Both the position numbers and the translations under genes were made by a program. Source: Gemmatimonadaceae bacterium (GTDB lineage Bacteria > Gemmatimonadota > Gemmatimonadetes > Gemmatimonadales > Gemmatimonadaceae). Taken from it: a DNA stretch of 62,656 bases. Below are positions 9,735 to 18,633 of this stretch, in pieces. Location: NCBI GenBank assembly GCA_036003045.1, contig DASYSS010000091.1:1-62656 (forward strand). The letters are read 5' to 3'. The notes beneath the pieces are model-generated. The model searched no databases. It worked only from the letters and a program-made list of their open reading frames with translations, and was not told the DNA's origin. Each line of letters begins with the position of its first letter. Position 1 is the stretch's first letter.

Positions 9735-9773
9735 CCGCACCACGCAGATCGCTGAATAGAATCCGGAAGCACG

Positions 9774-9809
9774 AAGCCCTCCGCCGGAACATCGGCGGAG
9801 GGCTTTTTT
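9774..9809 (+). terminator. Rho-independent terminator (13-bp perfect stem)
   Basis: AAGCCCTCCGCCG (9774-9786) pairs perfectly with CGGCGGAGGGCTT (9793-9805) around the loop GAACAT, followed by TTTT. It ends the secreted-protein gene and faces the rpsG 3' end, but lacks a T run for the minus direction. Confidence 0.9.
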
Positions 9810-9889
9810 CGCGCCCGACGGCGCGGGGTCACGAGCCTTTCGGCTTCGCGGCGAACACCCAAGGAACGCCGCCCGGCGGTCCCGCGAGT

Positions 9890-10360
9890 CTACCAGCGAT
9901 AGTGCGCGAAGGCCTTGTTCGCATCGGCCATGCGATGCGTGTCTTCCTTCTTCTTGATCGCGTTGCCTTCGCCCTTCGAGGCGGCGATGATCTCGGCGGC
10001 GAGCTTTTCGGGCATCGACTTCTCGTTGCGGTCGCGCGAGAACGAGATGAGCCACCGCATGGCGAGCGCGGTGCGTCGCTCGGGGCGCACTTCCACCGGC
10101 ACTTGGTACGTCGCGCCGCCGACGCGGCGGCTCTTCACTTCGACGACCGGCTTGATGTTCGACAGCGCCTGCTTGAAAATGTTCACGCCGGGCTGGCTCG
10201 TGCGCGCTTCAACGAGGTCCATCGCGCCGTAGAAGATGCGTTCGGCCGTCGACTTTTTGCCCTGCAGCATCATCGCGTTGATGAACTTCGAAACGGTCTG
10301 GCTGTCGTAGCGAGCGTCGGCGAGCACCGGACGCTTCACTGATCCTTTGCGACGGCTCAC
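9890..10360 (-). CDS. rpsG: 30S ribosomal protein S7
   Basis: S7 nucleates assembly of the 30S head and contacts E-site tRNA. The product is 156 residues, family length, starting [12 protein letters not shown]. The start codon is GTG at 10360, which overlaps the rpsL stop by four bases (GTGA). A strong GGAGG Shine-Dalgarno lies inside the last rpsL codons, so translation is coupled. The motif [19 protein letters not shown] is intact. The gene downstream is not fusA as in the usual str operon; the plus-strand island lies there. Confidence 0.97.
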   Translation of the reverse strand: MSRRKGSVKRPVLADARYDSQTVSKFINAMMLQGKKSTAERIFYGAMDLVEARTSQPGVNIFKQALSNIKPVVEVKSRRVGGATYQVPVEVRPERRTALAMRWLISFSRDRNEKSMPEKLAAEIIAASKGEGNAIKKKEDTHRMADANKAFAHYRW

Positions 10361-10743
10361 TTCTTACCTCCGCCCTTGGGCTTCTTGGTGCCGTACTTCG
10401 AGCGGCTCTGGTTGCGGCCGTTCACGCCGGACGCGTCGAGCGAACCGCGCACGATGTGATAGCGCACGCCCGGCAGATCCTTCACGCGGCCGCCGCGCAC
10501 GAGCACGATCGAATGCTCTTGCAGGTTGTGGCCTTCGCCGGGGATGTAGGCGATGACTTCGAAGCCGTTCGTCAGGCGAACCTTGGCGACTTTGCGGAGC
10601 GCGGAGTTCGGCTTCTTGGGCGTCGTCGTGTACACGCGCGTGCACACGCCACGACGGAACGGATTGGACTTGAGCGCGGGCGACTTCTCTTTCTTCGAGA
10701 CGTCGCCTCGGCTACGGCGAACTAGCTGATTGATCGTCGGCAT
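10357..10743 (-). CDS. rpsL: 30S ribosomal protein S12
   Basis: S12 monitors decoding at the A site. The product is 128 residues. The streptomycin-resistance hot spots are wild type: [10 protein letters not shown] (Lys equivalent to K43) and [10 protein letters not shown] (K88). SD AAGGA lies 5 bases before the ATG. A candidate promoter is annotated about 80 bases upstream. It is the first gene of a two-gene rpsL-rpsG unit that is separated from both rpoC and fusA. Confidence 0.98.
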   Translation of the reverse strand: MPTINQLVRRSRGDVSKKEKSPALKSNPFRRGVCTRVYTTTPKKPNSALRKVAKVRLTNGFEVIAYIPGEGHNLQEHSIVLVRGGRVKDLPGVRYHIVRGSLDASGVNGRNQSRSKYGTKKPKGGGKK

Positions 10744-10819
10744 GAAATCCTTAATTCGAGACGGGATAACCCCGTGGCTGCGCTTCCCGCCGGCCAGGAT
10801 TAGCCGGGGGAGACTGGTA

Positions 10820-10848
10820 AACGTAGACTAGGCTGGTCCGGCTGTCCA
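10820..10848 (-). promoter_or_regulatory. Candidate sigma70-type promoter of rpsL-rpsG
   Basis: On the minus strand TGGACA (10843-10848) and TACGTT (10820-10825) are separated by 17 bases. The -35 matches five of six consensus bases; the -10 is poor. A leader of about 70 bases to the rpsL ATG would follow. It is supported by the need for a promoter here, since the gene upstream is unrelated. Confidence 0.35.
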
Positions 10849-10897
10849 GTCGTAATCCGTTATCCGGACGACGGATACGCCCGCCCTCCCACTCCGC

Positions 10898-13636
10898 TCA
10901 GTCCGCCCTCAGCGCCGACATCGGGTCGGCGCGAGCCGCGCGCCAGGCGGGGACAGCGCTCGAGCCAATCGCGAGGAGCGCCAACACGCCGGCCCCAACG
11001 CCGAGCACGAGCGGGTCGCGGGGCGAAGTCGCGTAGAGCAGCGTCGACACAAGTCGGCCTGCCGCGAGCGACATCGCCAAACCACAAACGATTCCAGCTC
11101 CGACCATCCGCGCCGCGTCGCCGACGATCAATCGGAGGATGTTCGCTCCCGACGCGCCGAGCGCGGCCCGGATCCCGAGCTCGCCGATGCGCTCGTTGAC
11201 GGAATAGGCCATCGCGCTGTACACGCCGATCGCCGCGACCAGCAATGCCAGGCCGCCGAAGACGGCGAACAGCGCCGCACCGAGGCGCCACGGCCGCAAC
11301 TCCGGCTCGACCAGCGACGAGACAGTCCGCACGTACGGCGGCTCCGCCGTCGGAAAAACCGTTCGGAGTACCGATCGCAGCTTCATCGTCACTTGCGCGA
11401 CCTGGCCGGGAGCCGCGCGGACCAACAGGTACGCCGGCCGTCCGAAGAAGCCCGTTTGCTGCGACACGAGCAAGAACGCTTCGGCGGCGGCGCCTTCGAT
11501 GAGCCTGTTGAGATGCGAGTCCTTCGTGACGCCGATGACCCGCGTGCACGGATTCGTCGGCTTGATGAAGCGCAGGCATTGCCCGAGCGCCTCTCGTCCG
11601 GGCCAGTAGGCTCTCGCCGCCGTCTCACTCACCACGACAACTGGTTCCGAACCGGCGTCGTCGGCGTCGCCGAACCATCGGCCGCGTCTCAACTCGAGAC
11701 CACTCGTCGCGTAAAAAGACGATGTGGCCGCGATCGCGGTTCCCTCGCGGTCGTTGACGAGTGGAACCGCGCCCGAGTCCGTGAACAGCCTGAGCCCGGC
11801 GTATCCGCCGAGGGGCGGGTGCGTCGTCAGCGCCACGCTCTCCACTCCTGGTGCGCGCGCCATCTGGTCGAGGGCGGTTTGCAAACCGGCGGCTTTCTCT
11901 GCGCGATGGCTCTCGTTGAAGTAGTCGATGGAGTTCGTCATGTCGTTGACGAAGAACACGGTCCCGAAGGCGAGGCGGTCGACGTCGTAGCCGACGTCGA
12001 TTCCCTTCACGTCTCGCAGGCTCTTCGCGAACAGCCCGGCGCCGACGATCAGCACGAGCGACAGCGCCGTCTGCGCGACGACGAACGCGGGGCGAAGTCG
12101 CGAGGCGGCCACCGCCCGGTCGCGCGCGCCCGCCTTGAGCGCACGCGCGAGATCCGACCTCCGCGCGTGCAGCGCCGGGGCAATCCCGGCGACGACTCCG
12201 GTGAGTATCGAGACGACGAAGGTGGCGCTCGCGGTTCGCCAATCGAGCGCGCCGCCGGCAAGCTGTCGATCGGGAAGGATGAGACGCGTCAGCGCCGATC
12301 CGCTCCACAAGCCGACGGTCGCGGCGATCACCCCAGCCATGAGCGACAGCGTCACGCTCTCGACGAGCAGTTGCATGATCAATCGCGCGCGCGACACGCC
12401 GAGAGCAAGTCGCACAGCCACCTCGCGCCGACGCGACACGGCTCGAGCGAGCAACAGATTCGCGACGTTCGCGCACGCGACGAGCAACAGCACGAGTGCG
12501 ACGCCGAGCAATCGGGAAACGATCGCGACTTCGGTCTTGGGCCGAATGCTCGGACCGAGTGACTCGAGAATCGGCCCGATGAGCACAGTGGCCGTGTCCG
12601 GATGTTCCGGCGCGTTCTCCAACTCGCCGTGGCGGAACGCAGCGGTGGCGGCCGCGGCGAGCGCCGCATCCGGTGTGCCGGACGACAGTCGAGCAACGAC
12701 GCGCACAGCTGGCGAACGACGCCAACTCACGTACCACGGATTCTGTGGGAAATCGTCAGGGACGTTGGAGATCGGAAGCCAAACGTCCGTCGCGTTCAAA
12801 TCCGCTCCGCGAAACCCGCCGCCGGCGACGCCGATGATCGTGTAGCGCTGTCGATCGAACCACGCTTCGCGCCCGACGATGTCGTTGTCGCCGCCGAAGT
12901 GATTCCTCCAGTAACCGTCGCTGATCACGGCTACGAGCGTCCGGCTGCCGAATCTGACTTCGTTCGGCGCGAATGATCGCCCGCGCTCGATCGCGACACC
13001 GAGTACCGGGAAGAACGATGCGTCGACGTAGGAGCCCAAGACGACCGAGCGATCGTCCCCTCGACCGACGACCACCGAGTCCGGCGGTGTGTACGCCGTG
13101 ACCCGCGCGTTCGCGCTCATCGACGCCGCGACGACGCCGAACTGTGGATAGCCGATCTCCGACTTGATCGCGGGGACGCCGCCCGCCGTCCAGGTCGATC
13201 GTGTGTAGATGCGGCGGAGCTCGGCGGCCCGAGTGATTCCGTCCGGCGGACGAACGAACAATCGGTCGGCGAGCGACAAGACGGCGACGTTCGCCCCGAC
13301 GCCAAGCGCGAGGGTGATCACGATCGTCGCGGTCACCACCGGCGTACGGCGAAACCCGCGCAGCGCGTAACGCACGTCGCGGACGATGCGGTCGAGCCAC
13401 TCCGTAGAGCCTCGCGACCGTTGAACGCGCTCGTCGATCTCGCGCAGCGCGGCGGCGACCGATTTCAAATCACCCAATTCGGCGATCGCTTGCCGCCTGG
13501 CGTCATCCGGCGACGCACCGGCCAGGGTCAATTCCTCGACGCGCTCGCTGAGATGAAAGCGCAATTCGTCGTCGATGTCGGCGCGGACGTCTGGGCGCCA
13601 GAACCGGAGATACCGCCGCCATACGGGAGTCGGCAT
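10898..13636 (-). CDS. ADOP-family ABC permease (FtsX/MacB-like, duplicated)
   Basis: Large membrane permease of the type called acidobacterial duplicated orphan permease. 912 residues. The N-terminal ADOP domain (RADIDDELRFHLSERVEELT, about 18-75) is followed by a first TM near 100-125, a MacB-like periplasmic domain (about 130-370) and an FtsX core (about 380-500, ending in LHARRSDLARALKAGARD). A second periplasmic domain and FtsX core follow to the end (VNERIGELGIRAALGAS; AWRAARADPMSALRAD). No ATPase gene is next to it, in line with the name orphan. MacB relatives drive efflux or transmit force across the envelope; the substrate is unknown here. It probably ends the accessory block before rpsL. 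Confidence 0.85.
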   Translation of the reverse strand: MPTPVWRRYLRFWRPDVRADIDDELRFHLSERVEELTLAGASPDDARRQAIAELGDLKSVAAALREIDERVQRSRGSTEWLDRIVRDVRYALRGFRRTPVVTATIVITLALGVGANVAVLSLADRLFVRPPDGITRAAELRRIYTRSTWTAGGVPAIKSEIGYPQFGVVAASMSANARVTAYTPPDSVVVGRGDDRSVVLGSYVDASFFPVLGVAIERGRSFAPNEVRFGSRTLVAVISDGYWRNHFGGDNDIVGREAWFDRQRYTIIGVAGGGFRGADLNATDVWLPISNVPDDFPQNPWYVSWRRSPAVRVVARLSSGTPDAALAAAATAAFRHGELENAPEHPDTATVLIGPILESLGPSIRPKTEVAIVSRLLGVALVLLLVACANVANLLLARAVSRRREVAVRLALGVSRARLIMQLLVESVTLSLMAGVIAATVGLWSGSALTRLILPDRQLAGGALDWRTASATFVVSILTGVVAGIAPALHARRSDLARALKAGARDRAVAASRLRPAFVVAQTALSLVLIVGAGLFAKSLRDVKGIDVGYDVDRLAFGTVFFVNDMTNSIDYFNESHRAEKAAGLQTALDQMARAPGVESVALTTHPPLGGYAGLRLFTDSGAVPLVNDREGTAIAATSSFYATSGLELRRGRWFGDADDAGSEPVVVVSETAARAYWPGREALGQCLRFIKPTNPCTRVIGVTKDSHLNRLIEGAAAEAFLLVSQQTGFFGRPAYLLVRAAPGQVAQVTMKLRSVLRTVFPTAEPPYVRTVSSLVEPELRPWRLGAALFAVFGGLALLVAAIGVYSAMAYSVNERIGELGIRAALGASGANILRLIVGDAARMVGAGIVCGLAMSLAAGRLVSTLLYATSPRDPLVLGVGAGVLALLAIGSSAVPAWRAARADPMSALRAD

Positions 13637-13666
13637 GCCTCAGTGTACGCCGCCGGTGCGATTCAA

Positions 13667-14980
13667 TCAAGTGTTGAGGGAATGAACCAGGGGCAGCGCG
13701 TCGCGCGCCCGCACCGCGGCCGTGAACGGACCCAGCAGGTGGGCGATGCTGTTCGCGTAGTAGCTGATCAGCTCCCGGCCCCGCGGCAGCACCGCGAAGC
13801 CGTCGTTCGTCTCGGCGAGGACGCGGCGCATTTTCAGCATTCGCCACGCGCGGTCGAACGTTTCCGCGATGTCGCGGTCGTGGCGGATGACCCGCGCGTT
13901 CAGCTCGAGCAGCACGTCGCGCAGGTCGGCCATTCGGTCGAGGAGCGCGGCCCTCGGCAGAAAGTCGCGATCGAGACTCTGGATGGCCGCGCAGGCAAGC
14001 GGCACCGGCGTCACCGGAATCAACTCGCCGATGCGCGACATGACGGTGTCGCAGAGGGACTGGACGCGAGCGCGGCGTTCGACCTTCGGCAAGTCGAAGA
14101 GATCCGGATTGGCCGCGAACCACGGCTCGAGCGGCATCGGACGGCCGATGGTGACCGCGGCCCGCCCGTAGCGCTGCCATCGGCGAAGCGCGAGACGCGT
14201 CACGTTCCACGTCACGTAGCGCGACACCTCGCCCATCTGCGCGATTCGGCCCGGGCGCTCTCGCCCTTCCGACGACGCCAACTCACGCAGCAGCGAGCGA
14301 TCCTCGAGCACACGATCGTAGTTGACGGCGACGGGCACGACGTTGATTCGCGAACGGAACGACGGATCGCGCGCGAGGCCGAGGACATAGTCGAGGAGTC
14401 CGATCTTGGGCGGCTTGAGCGTCCCGTCGCGCGTCAGGCCGCCCTCGAGAAAGATCCCTTGCGTCACGCCGTCACGCGCGGCGAGCTGCACGTAGCGCTC
14501 GAGGACCGCGTGGTAGAGCGGTTCGCGGTATCGCCGCCGCACGAAGTACGAGCCGAATGCCTTGAAGATGTGCTCGAGCGGAAATGCGCGAGCCCATTCG
14601 CCGACCGCATACGAGAGCGCCACGCGCCCGGCAAGCGCGTAGCTGACGAGCACGTAGTCGGCGTTCGACCGGTGATTGATCAGGTAGACCGCGACGGCGT
14701 CGCGGGCGAGCGGCTCGCCGGTCTCGTGCTCGAGCGTGACCTTGTAGAAGAGGCCGAGCAGGCGTCCGGCCGCGTGGTATCCCAGGCGGTGAAACCCGGC
14801 GCCACCGAAGAACGGAACGATCTCGTCGACATAGCCCGAGACGATCGACCACGCCGCCGTCTCGGAAACGTTCGCCGCGGCAGCGTGCTCGCGCACGGCG
14901 TGCGCCACTGCGGGGTCGTTCAGCAAACGTTCTCTCACCGCGCGCCGATCCAACCGCGCCGGCGGCTGGACGTTCGTCAC
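13667..14980 (-). CDS. Glycerol-3-phosphate/DHAP acyltransferase-like protein (PlsB family)
   Basis: Membrane-associated acyltransferase that would make lysophosphatidate or a related lipid. 437 residues from GTG 14980, which overlaps the glycosyltransferase stop (GTGA). Family motifs: block I NHRSNADY with catalytic H103 and D108, block III FLEGGLTRDG (177-186), and the block IV-like VVPVAVNYDR. PlsB of E. coli is about 800 residues, so this is a shorter form. Coupling to a GT4 glycosyltransferase suggests a glycolipid or modified phospholipid product (inference). The exact acyl acceptor cannot be told from sequence. Confidence 0.75.
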   Translation of the reverse strand: MTNVQPPARLDRRAVRERLLNDPAVAHAVREHAAAANVSETAAWSIVSGYVDEIVPFFGGAGFHRLGYHAAGRLLGLFYKVTLEHETGEPLARDAVAVYLINHRSNADYVLVSYALAGRVALSYAVGEWARAFPLEHIFKAFGSYFVRRRYREPLYHAVLERYVQLAARDGVTQGIFLEGGLTRDGTLKPPKIGLLDYVLGLARDPSFRSRINVVPVAVNYDRVLEDRSLLRELASSEGRERPGRIAQMGEVSRYVTWNVTRLALRRWQRYGRAAVTIGRPMPLEPWFAANPDLFDLPKVERRARVQSLCDTVMSRIGELIPVTPVPLACAAIQSLDRDFLPRAALLDRMADLRDVLLELNARVIRHDRDIAETFDRAWRMLKMRRVLAETNDGFAVLPRGRELISYYANSIAHLLGPFTAAVRARDALPLVHSLNT

Positions 14981-16098
14981 GGAGCTGAGGCGGCGCGACG
15001 GCGCTGGGCCGCGGCGCGCGCGTAGATCTCCTGGTGGCGGTCGAGCCATGTCTCGGCATTGAATTCGCTCGACAGGCGCAGCTTCGCGCGCCGCACGCGC
15101 TCGGCCGCGGCGTCGGGCTTCGCGAACACTCTGCGAATCGCGTCGGCAAGGGCGGCCGGATTCTCCGACGGAACGAGGATCGCCTCGCTGCCCGACACCA
15201 CGTCGGGCACGCCCCCGACGCGGGTCGCGACGACCGGTGCCTCCGCGGCGATCGCCTCCAGGAGAGCGATCGGCGTGCCTTCGGTGCGCGAGCTCTGCAC
15301 GAAGACGTCGAATGCTTTGACCAGGCGGCTCGCCATCGGAACCATCCCCTTCCATAGGATTCGCGCACCGACGCGATCGGCGTGCTGCTGCTCGCGCTCG
15401 CGCTCGGCGCCGTCGCCCAGAACACACGCGACGATGTCGTCGTCTCGAATGAGACCCATCGCCTCAACGAGGACGTCGATGCCCTTCTCGCGCGAGAGGC
15501 GGCCGACCCACCCGACGACGCGGGCATCCGGCGGCAGATCGAGCAGCCGGCGCGCGTCGTCGCGTGGCGCCGGTTCGGCGACGGCCGAAAACCCGTTGCG
15601 AATCATGTACACGCGGTCGCCGGGGACCCCGTCCGACGTGAGCTGACTGGCGATCGGCTCGGAGACGGCGATCACCGCGTCGAACCGGCGTAGGCTCCTT
15701 CGGTGCACGTATTCATAGAAGCGATTCTTGAGCGAACCGCGCGTCCAGCCGTGGAGCGTCGAAACGGTCGGAATGCCGAGTCCGCGGATCGCCTCGGCAT
15801 CCACGACGTCGGTGCGGCTGCCGTGGCTGTGTACGACGTCGGGCGCGAGCTCGCGAAGGAGATTCGATATTGTCTGTCGCTCGAGGCGATAGCGCCGCGG
15901 GGGCACGACGACTTCGCTGATCTTCACTCCGGCGAGATCGAGCGGAACGCGGAACGGATGGTCGGCGGCCATCGGCTCCTCACCGACGGCGAGCACCGTG
16001 ACGTCGTCGTTGCGTTTCGACTGCCCGATGGCGAGGCCTTGCACGACGCGCTCGAGACCACCGATGCGGGCGGGCGCGAGCAAATGGACGATCTTCAT
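14977..16098 (-). CDS. GT4-family glycosyltransferase
   Basis: Retaining GT-B glycosyltransferase using a nucleotide sugar. About 373 residues from ATG 16098 (MKIVHLLAPARIGGLERVV, the usual GT4 start); a GTG at 16143 would add 15 residues. Features: N-terminal acceptor domain with VVHSHGSRTDV and TLHGW; C-terminal donor domain with VGRLSREKGIDVLVEAM and the EX7E segment EGTPIALLEAIA. No signal peptide or TM, so a peripheral cytoplasmic enzyme. It is translationally coupled to the downstream acyltransferase, which suggests the two act on the same lipid or surface polymer (inference). Confidence 0.85.
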   Translation of the reverse strand: MKIVHLLAPARIGGLERVVQGLAIGQSKRNDDVTVLAVGEEPMAADHPFRVPLDLAGVKISEVVVPPRRYRLERQTISNLLRELAPDVVHSHGSRTDVVDAEAIRGLGIPTVSTLHGWTRGSLKNRFYEYVHRRSLRRFDAVIAVSEPIASQLTSDGVPGDRVYMIRNGFSAVAEPAPRDDARRLLDLPPDARVVGWVGRLSREKGIDVLVEAMGLIRDDDIVACVLGDGAEREREQQHADRVGARILWKGMVPMASRLVKAFDVFVQSSRTEGTPIALLEAIAAEAPVVATRVGGVPDVVSGSEAILVPSENPAALADAIRRVFAKPDAAAERVRRAKLRLSSEFNAETWLDRHQEIYARAAAQRRRAASAP

Positions 16099-16208
16099 TC
16101 GGCGGGCAAGGCGTGTGGCGGCGAGCGCTTTGGCATCCGTCACCTATCTATGCCGACAGCCGCGACCTGTCCACCAGGCCGCGGCTGCCGTGTGCGCGTC
16201 GGGCGGGG

Positions 16209-17015
16209 CTATCGATTCGCCGTATTGTCCAACGCGGGCTTGGTGGCAGTGACCGTCGACACCATGTCGCCACGCGAGGTGACGGTGTAGACGCGTCCCG
16301 CAATGAACGACACGGCCAGGCGCGTGATGACGTTGGTCGCCGAGCCCGTGTTGCGAGTGTTCAAATCGTACACGCCGCCCGGCATGGCCGTGAACGTTCC
16401 AGCCGACTTATAGGCGATCGCGGCGCCGACCGGGGCCTCGTTGCCGCTGGTGGTGCTCTTGGCGTAGAGCGTCATCGGCGTCGAATTCGAGACGGCGTTC
16501 ACGAAACGCACGTACGCTTGCGTCGGATCGATGGTTGCCGGGATCGGATCCTCCACCACGAATGCGTCGGCCGTCTTTGCGACGGGATCGTAGATGCCGC
16601 TGATGTAGTACGAGTAGAGCTTCCCGTCCGCGAGCGACGCGGTGACACTCGCGATCGTCGGATGGTTGGCGGGCACCGCGGCGATTTTACCGGTCAGCGT
16701 GTACTGCCCGGGCGCGATCTGATTATAGAGTCCCCCGGAGCCCGCGGAGCCGGAGAGTGTACCAGCGGTCGAGTCATTGCCCGCCGTGCGACACGTCGTG
16801 GTGGTGTCGGCCGGCGGCTGGCAAATGCTCGAGCTGATCGCCGTGAGCTTCTGATCGTTGGCGTAGAAGGTCACCCCCGGTGCGGCGACACCGAAGTTGA
16901 AGAACTTTATGTCCGCGCCGCTGGTGGGAGCGGTGATGTTCTGCACGCCATTCTTGTCGCAAGCGGCGATCGCCGCCGCGCAGAGCGCCAGCGCGAGAGA
17001 TCGATATCGTTTCAT
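16209..17015 (-). CDS. DUF4397 lipoprotein of the SusCD locus
   Basis: 268 residues from ATG 17015. Signal peptide with lipobox AIAAC, so a lipoprotein beginning at the Cys of CDKNG. The mature part has two DUF4397-like beta domains (IKFFNFGVAAPGVTFYANDQK and AYVRFVNAVSNSTPMTLYAK, each followed by YTLTGK or YDLNTR type strands). DUF4397 proteins are surface or periplasmic and often accompany SusC/SusD. The gene starts 14 bases after the susD stop, so it belongs to the same transcript; a role in ligand capture is inference. Ser/Thr/Ala-rich composition fits an exported protein. Confidence 0.8.
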   Translation of the reverse strand: MKRYRSLALALCAAAIAACDKNGVQNITAPTSGADIKFFNFGVAAPGVTFYANDQKLTAISSSICQPPADTTTTCRTAGNDSTAGTLSGSAGSGGLYNQIAPGQYTLTGKIAAVPANHPTIASVTASLADGKLYSYYISGIYDPVAKTADAFVVEDPIPATIDPTQAYVRFVNAVSNSTPMTLYAKSTTSGNEAPVGAAIAYKSAGTFTAMPGGVYDLNTRNTGSATNVITRLAVSFIAGRVYTVTSRGDMVSTVTATKPALDNTANR

Positions 17016-17029
17016 GTCCGATCCCGATT

Positions 17030-18622
17030 TTACGGTTGAGTGATCCACACGGGCTTCGTGTGGTAATCGAGGGCAAGCCCGCCGATCGCGCTCAGGGCCG
17101 GGATGTTCCATACGTATTCCGAGTTGTACCGCGGCCGAATACGCTGCGCGATCTTACCGCCGTTGTCCACATAGAGCAGCGTCGAGGTCGGGGGCGCGAA
17201 GCCCGGATACACCTGCGTGTTGCTCGCCGGATCGACGTCCGTGTAGTGGTATCGCCGCATGTCCATCCACAGCTCGTTGTGTCCCCAGGCCCATTGCGCG
17301 ATGTACTTCTGGGACATGATCTGCGTGAGCGTGAGCTGCGCCGCGCTCGGAATGATGCGCGGATCCGCGAGGAATGCCGCCTTCTCGGCGGCGCCGATCG
17401 GGGACGCCGTGGCGGAGTTGATCTCCGAGTTGCGCGAATTCACGAAGTCGATGTGCGATGAGACGGCCTGCGTGTACGCGGCCAGCGCCGTCGCCTTGTC
17501 GCCTGATCGATACGCCGCTTCAGCTTTGACGAACTGCAGCTGCGAGTACGTCATGAAGGGAAATTTCGACCTATCGTCGAAGATGTAGCGGCTGTTTTGG
17601 CCGGCGGCGCCGGCCGATCCTGGCAGCCCGAAGAAGTTGTTCGGCTGCTGCGTCGTCGTCAGCGCGCCGTATCCGGGCACCGTTGGGTCGACGCCGCGGA
17701 ACTGACCGTCCGGCGACGGCGCAAGCATTCGGCTCATGCGCGGATCGAGTGCGCCGAAATCCGTTCCGTTCATCAGGTTCACCACGAACTGCGTCTGCCG
17801 ATAACTGTTGATGTTGCCGCGCCGCGGCCCCCAGAAGTTGTAGTCGTTACCGCCCGGATCCACCGCCGGATACGGGTACAGCGCGTCGTCGGCGTTGCTC
17901 GCGAACGAGCTGTTGATCGAGGCGATGACATCGGCAGGCTTGTACGTGCCCTTGTTCGAGAAGTGGTTGAGCGCGATGCCCTGCAGCCCGTACGCCATCT
18001 TCAGCCACTTCGTCCGATCGCCGTTGTACAGGTGATCCGTCTTGGCGAAGTAGGCCTGATCGACCGCGCCATCGGTGCGCTGCAGATCCTTGATCGCGAC
18101 GCCGAGCAGGCGGAGAACTTCCGAGTACGCGTACTCCTGCGTGTCATAGTCGAAGGCGGAGCGCGTCGGATCGATCGCTTCCTTCACGATGATCTCGCCG
18201 TGCATGTCGGTGAGCACGAGCCAGCCCCACGCCTTCATGAAGTAGCCGGCGCCGGCGAGATCCCAACGCTGCTCCGCTTCGGCCTTGTTGATCATGTCGA
18301 CGAGATTCTGGCCGAGCGACCAGTACACGTCGCGCCATTGCTCGGCGCCGTTGTCGCTCGCGGGATCGTAGCCCATTCGATCCCACGTGCTGATTGCCGT
18401 CTGCCCGTTCGCCAGGAACCATTCCTGGGTATATCGGCCGATGAAGCGGCCATCGAACTGCGGCGCCGTCACCATCCAGTGCTCCATCGGCGCCAGGTAG
18501 AGATTCGCCGACACGGACTCGGGAGCGTTCGGGTTCGTGTTGACGTTGAGATAATCCCGACACCCGCTCGCGAGGCCGACGAAGCCCACGACGAGCGTAG
18601 TCGATATTTGTCGTCTATTCAT
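17030..18622 (-). CDS. SusD/RagB-like outer-membrane lipoprotein
   Basis: Substrate-binding lid of a SusC-type transporter. 530 residues from ATG 18622, 11 bases after the SusC stop. Signal peptide with lipobox LASGC at about 17-21, so a lipoprotein. The chain contains TPR-like helices (EVLRLLGVAIKDLQRTDGAV; FVKAEAAYRSGDKATALAAY) and the typical C-terminal region (WGHNELWMDMRRYHYTDVDP; RPRYNSEYVWN). It belongs with the 1023-residue SusC. The nutrient is unknown: there is no glycosidase, peptidase or regulator beside it. Confidence 0.9.
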   Translation of the reverse strand: MNRRQISTTLVVGFVGLASGCRDYLNVNTNPNAPESVSANLYLAPMEHWMVTAPQFDGRFIGRYTQEWFLANGQTAISTWDRMGYDPASDNGAEQWRDVYWSLGQNLVDMINKAEAEQRWDLAGAGYFMKAWGWLVLTDMHGEIIVKEAIDPTRSAFDYDTQEYAYSEVLRLLGVAIKDLQRTDGAVDQAYFAKTDHLYNGDRTKWLKMAYGLQGIALNHFSNKGTYKPADVIASINSSFASNADDALYPYPAVDPGGNDYNFWGPRRGNINSYRQTQFVVNLMNGTDFGALDPRMSRMLAPSPDGQFRGVDPTVPGYGALTTTQQPNNFFGLPGSAGAAGQNSRYIFDDRSKFPFMTYSQLQFVKAEAAYRSGDKATALAAYTQAVSSHIDFVNSRNSEINSATASPIGAAEKAAFLADPRIIPSAAQLTLTQIMSQKYIAQWAWGHNELWMDMRRYHYTDVDPASNTQVYPGFAPPTSTLLYVDNGGKIAQRIRPRYNSEYVWNIPALSAIGGLALDYHTKPVWITQP

Positions 18623-18633
18623 CGTGGAAGCCC

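Noticed and set aside
13667..15427. 586-residue version of the acyltransferase
   Set aside because: The extra N-terminal part is the out-of-frame shadow of the glycosyltransferase; the GTG at 14980 overlapping its stop gives the family start.
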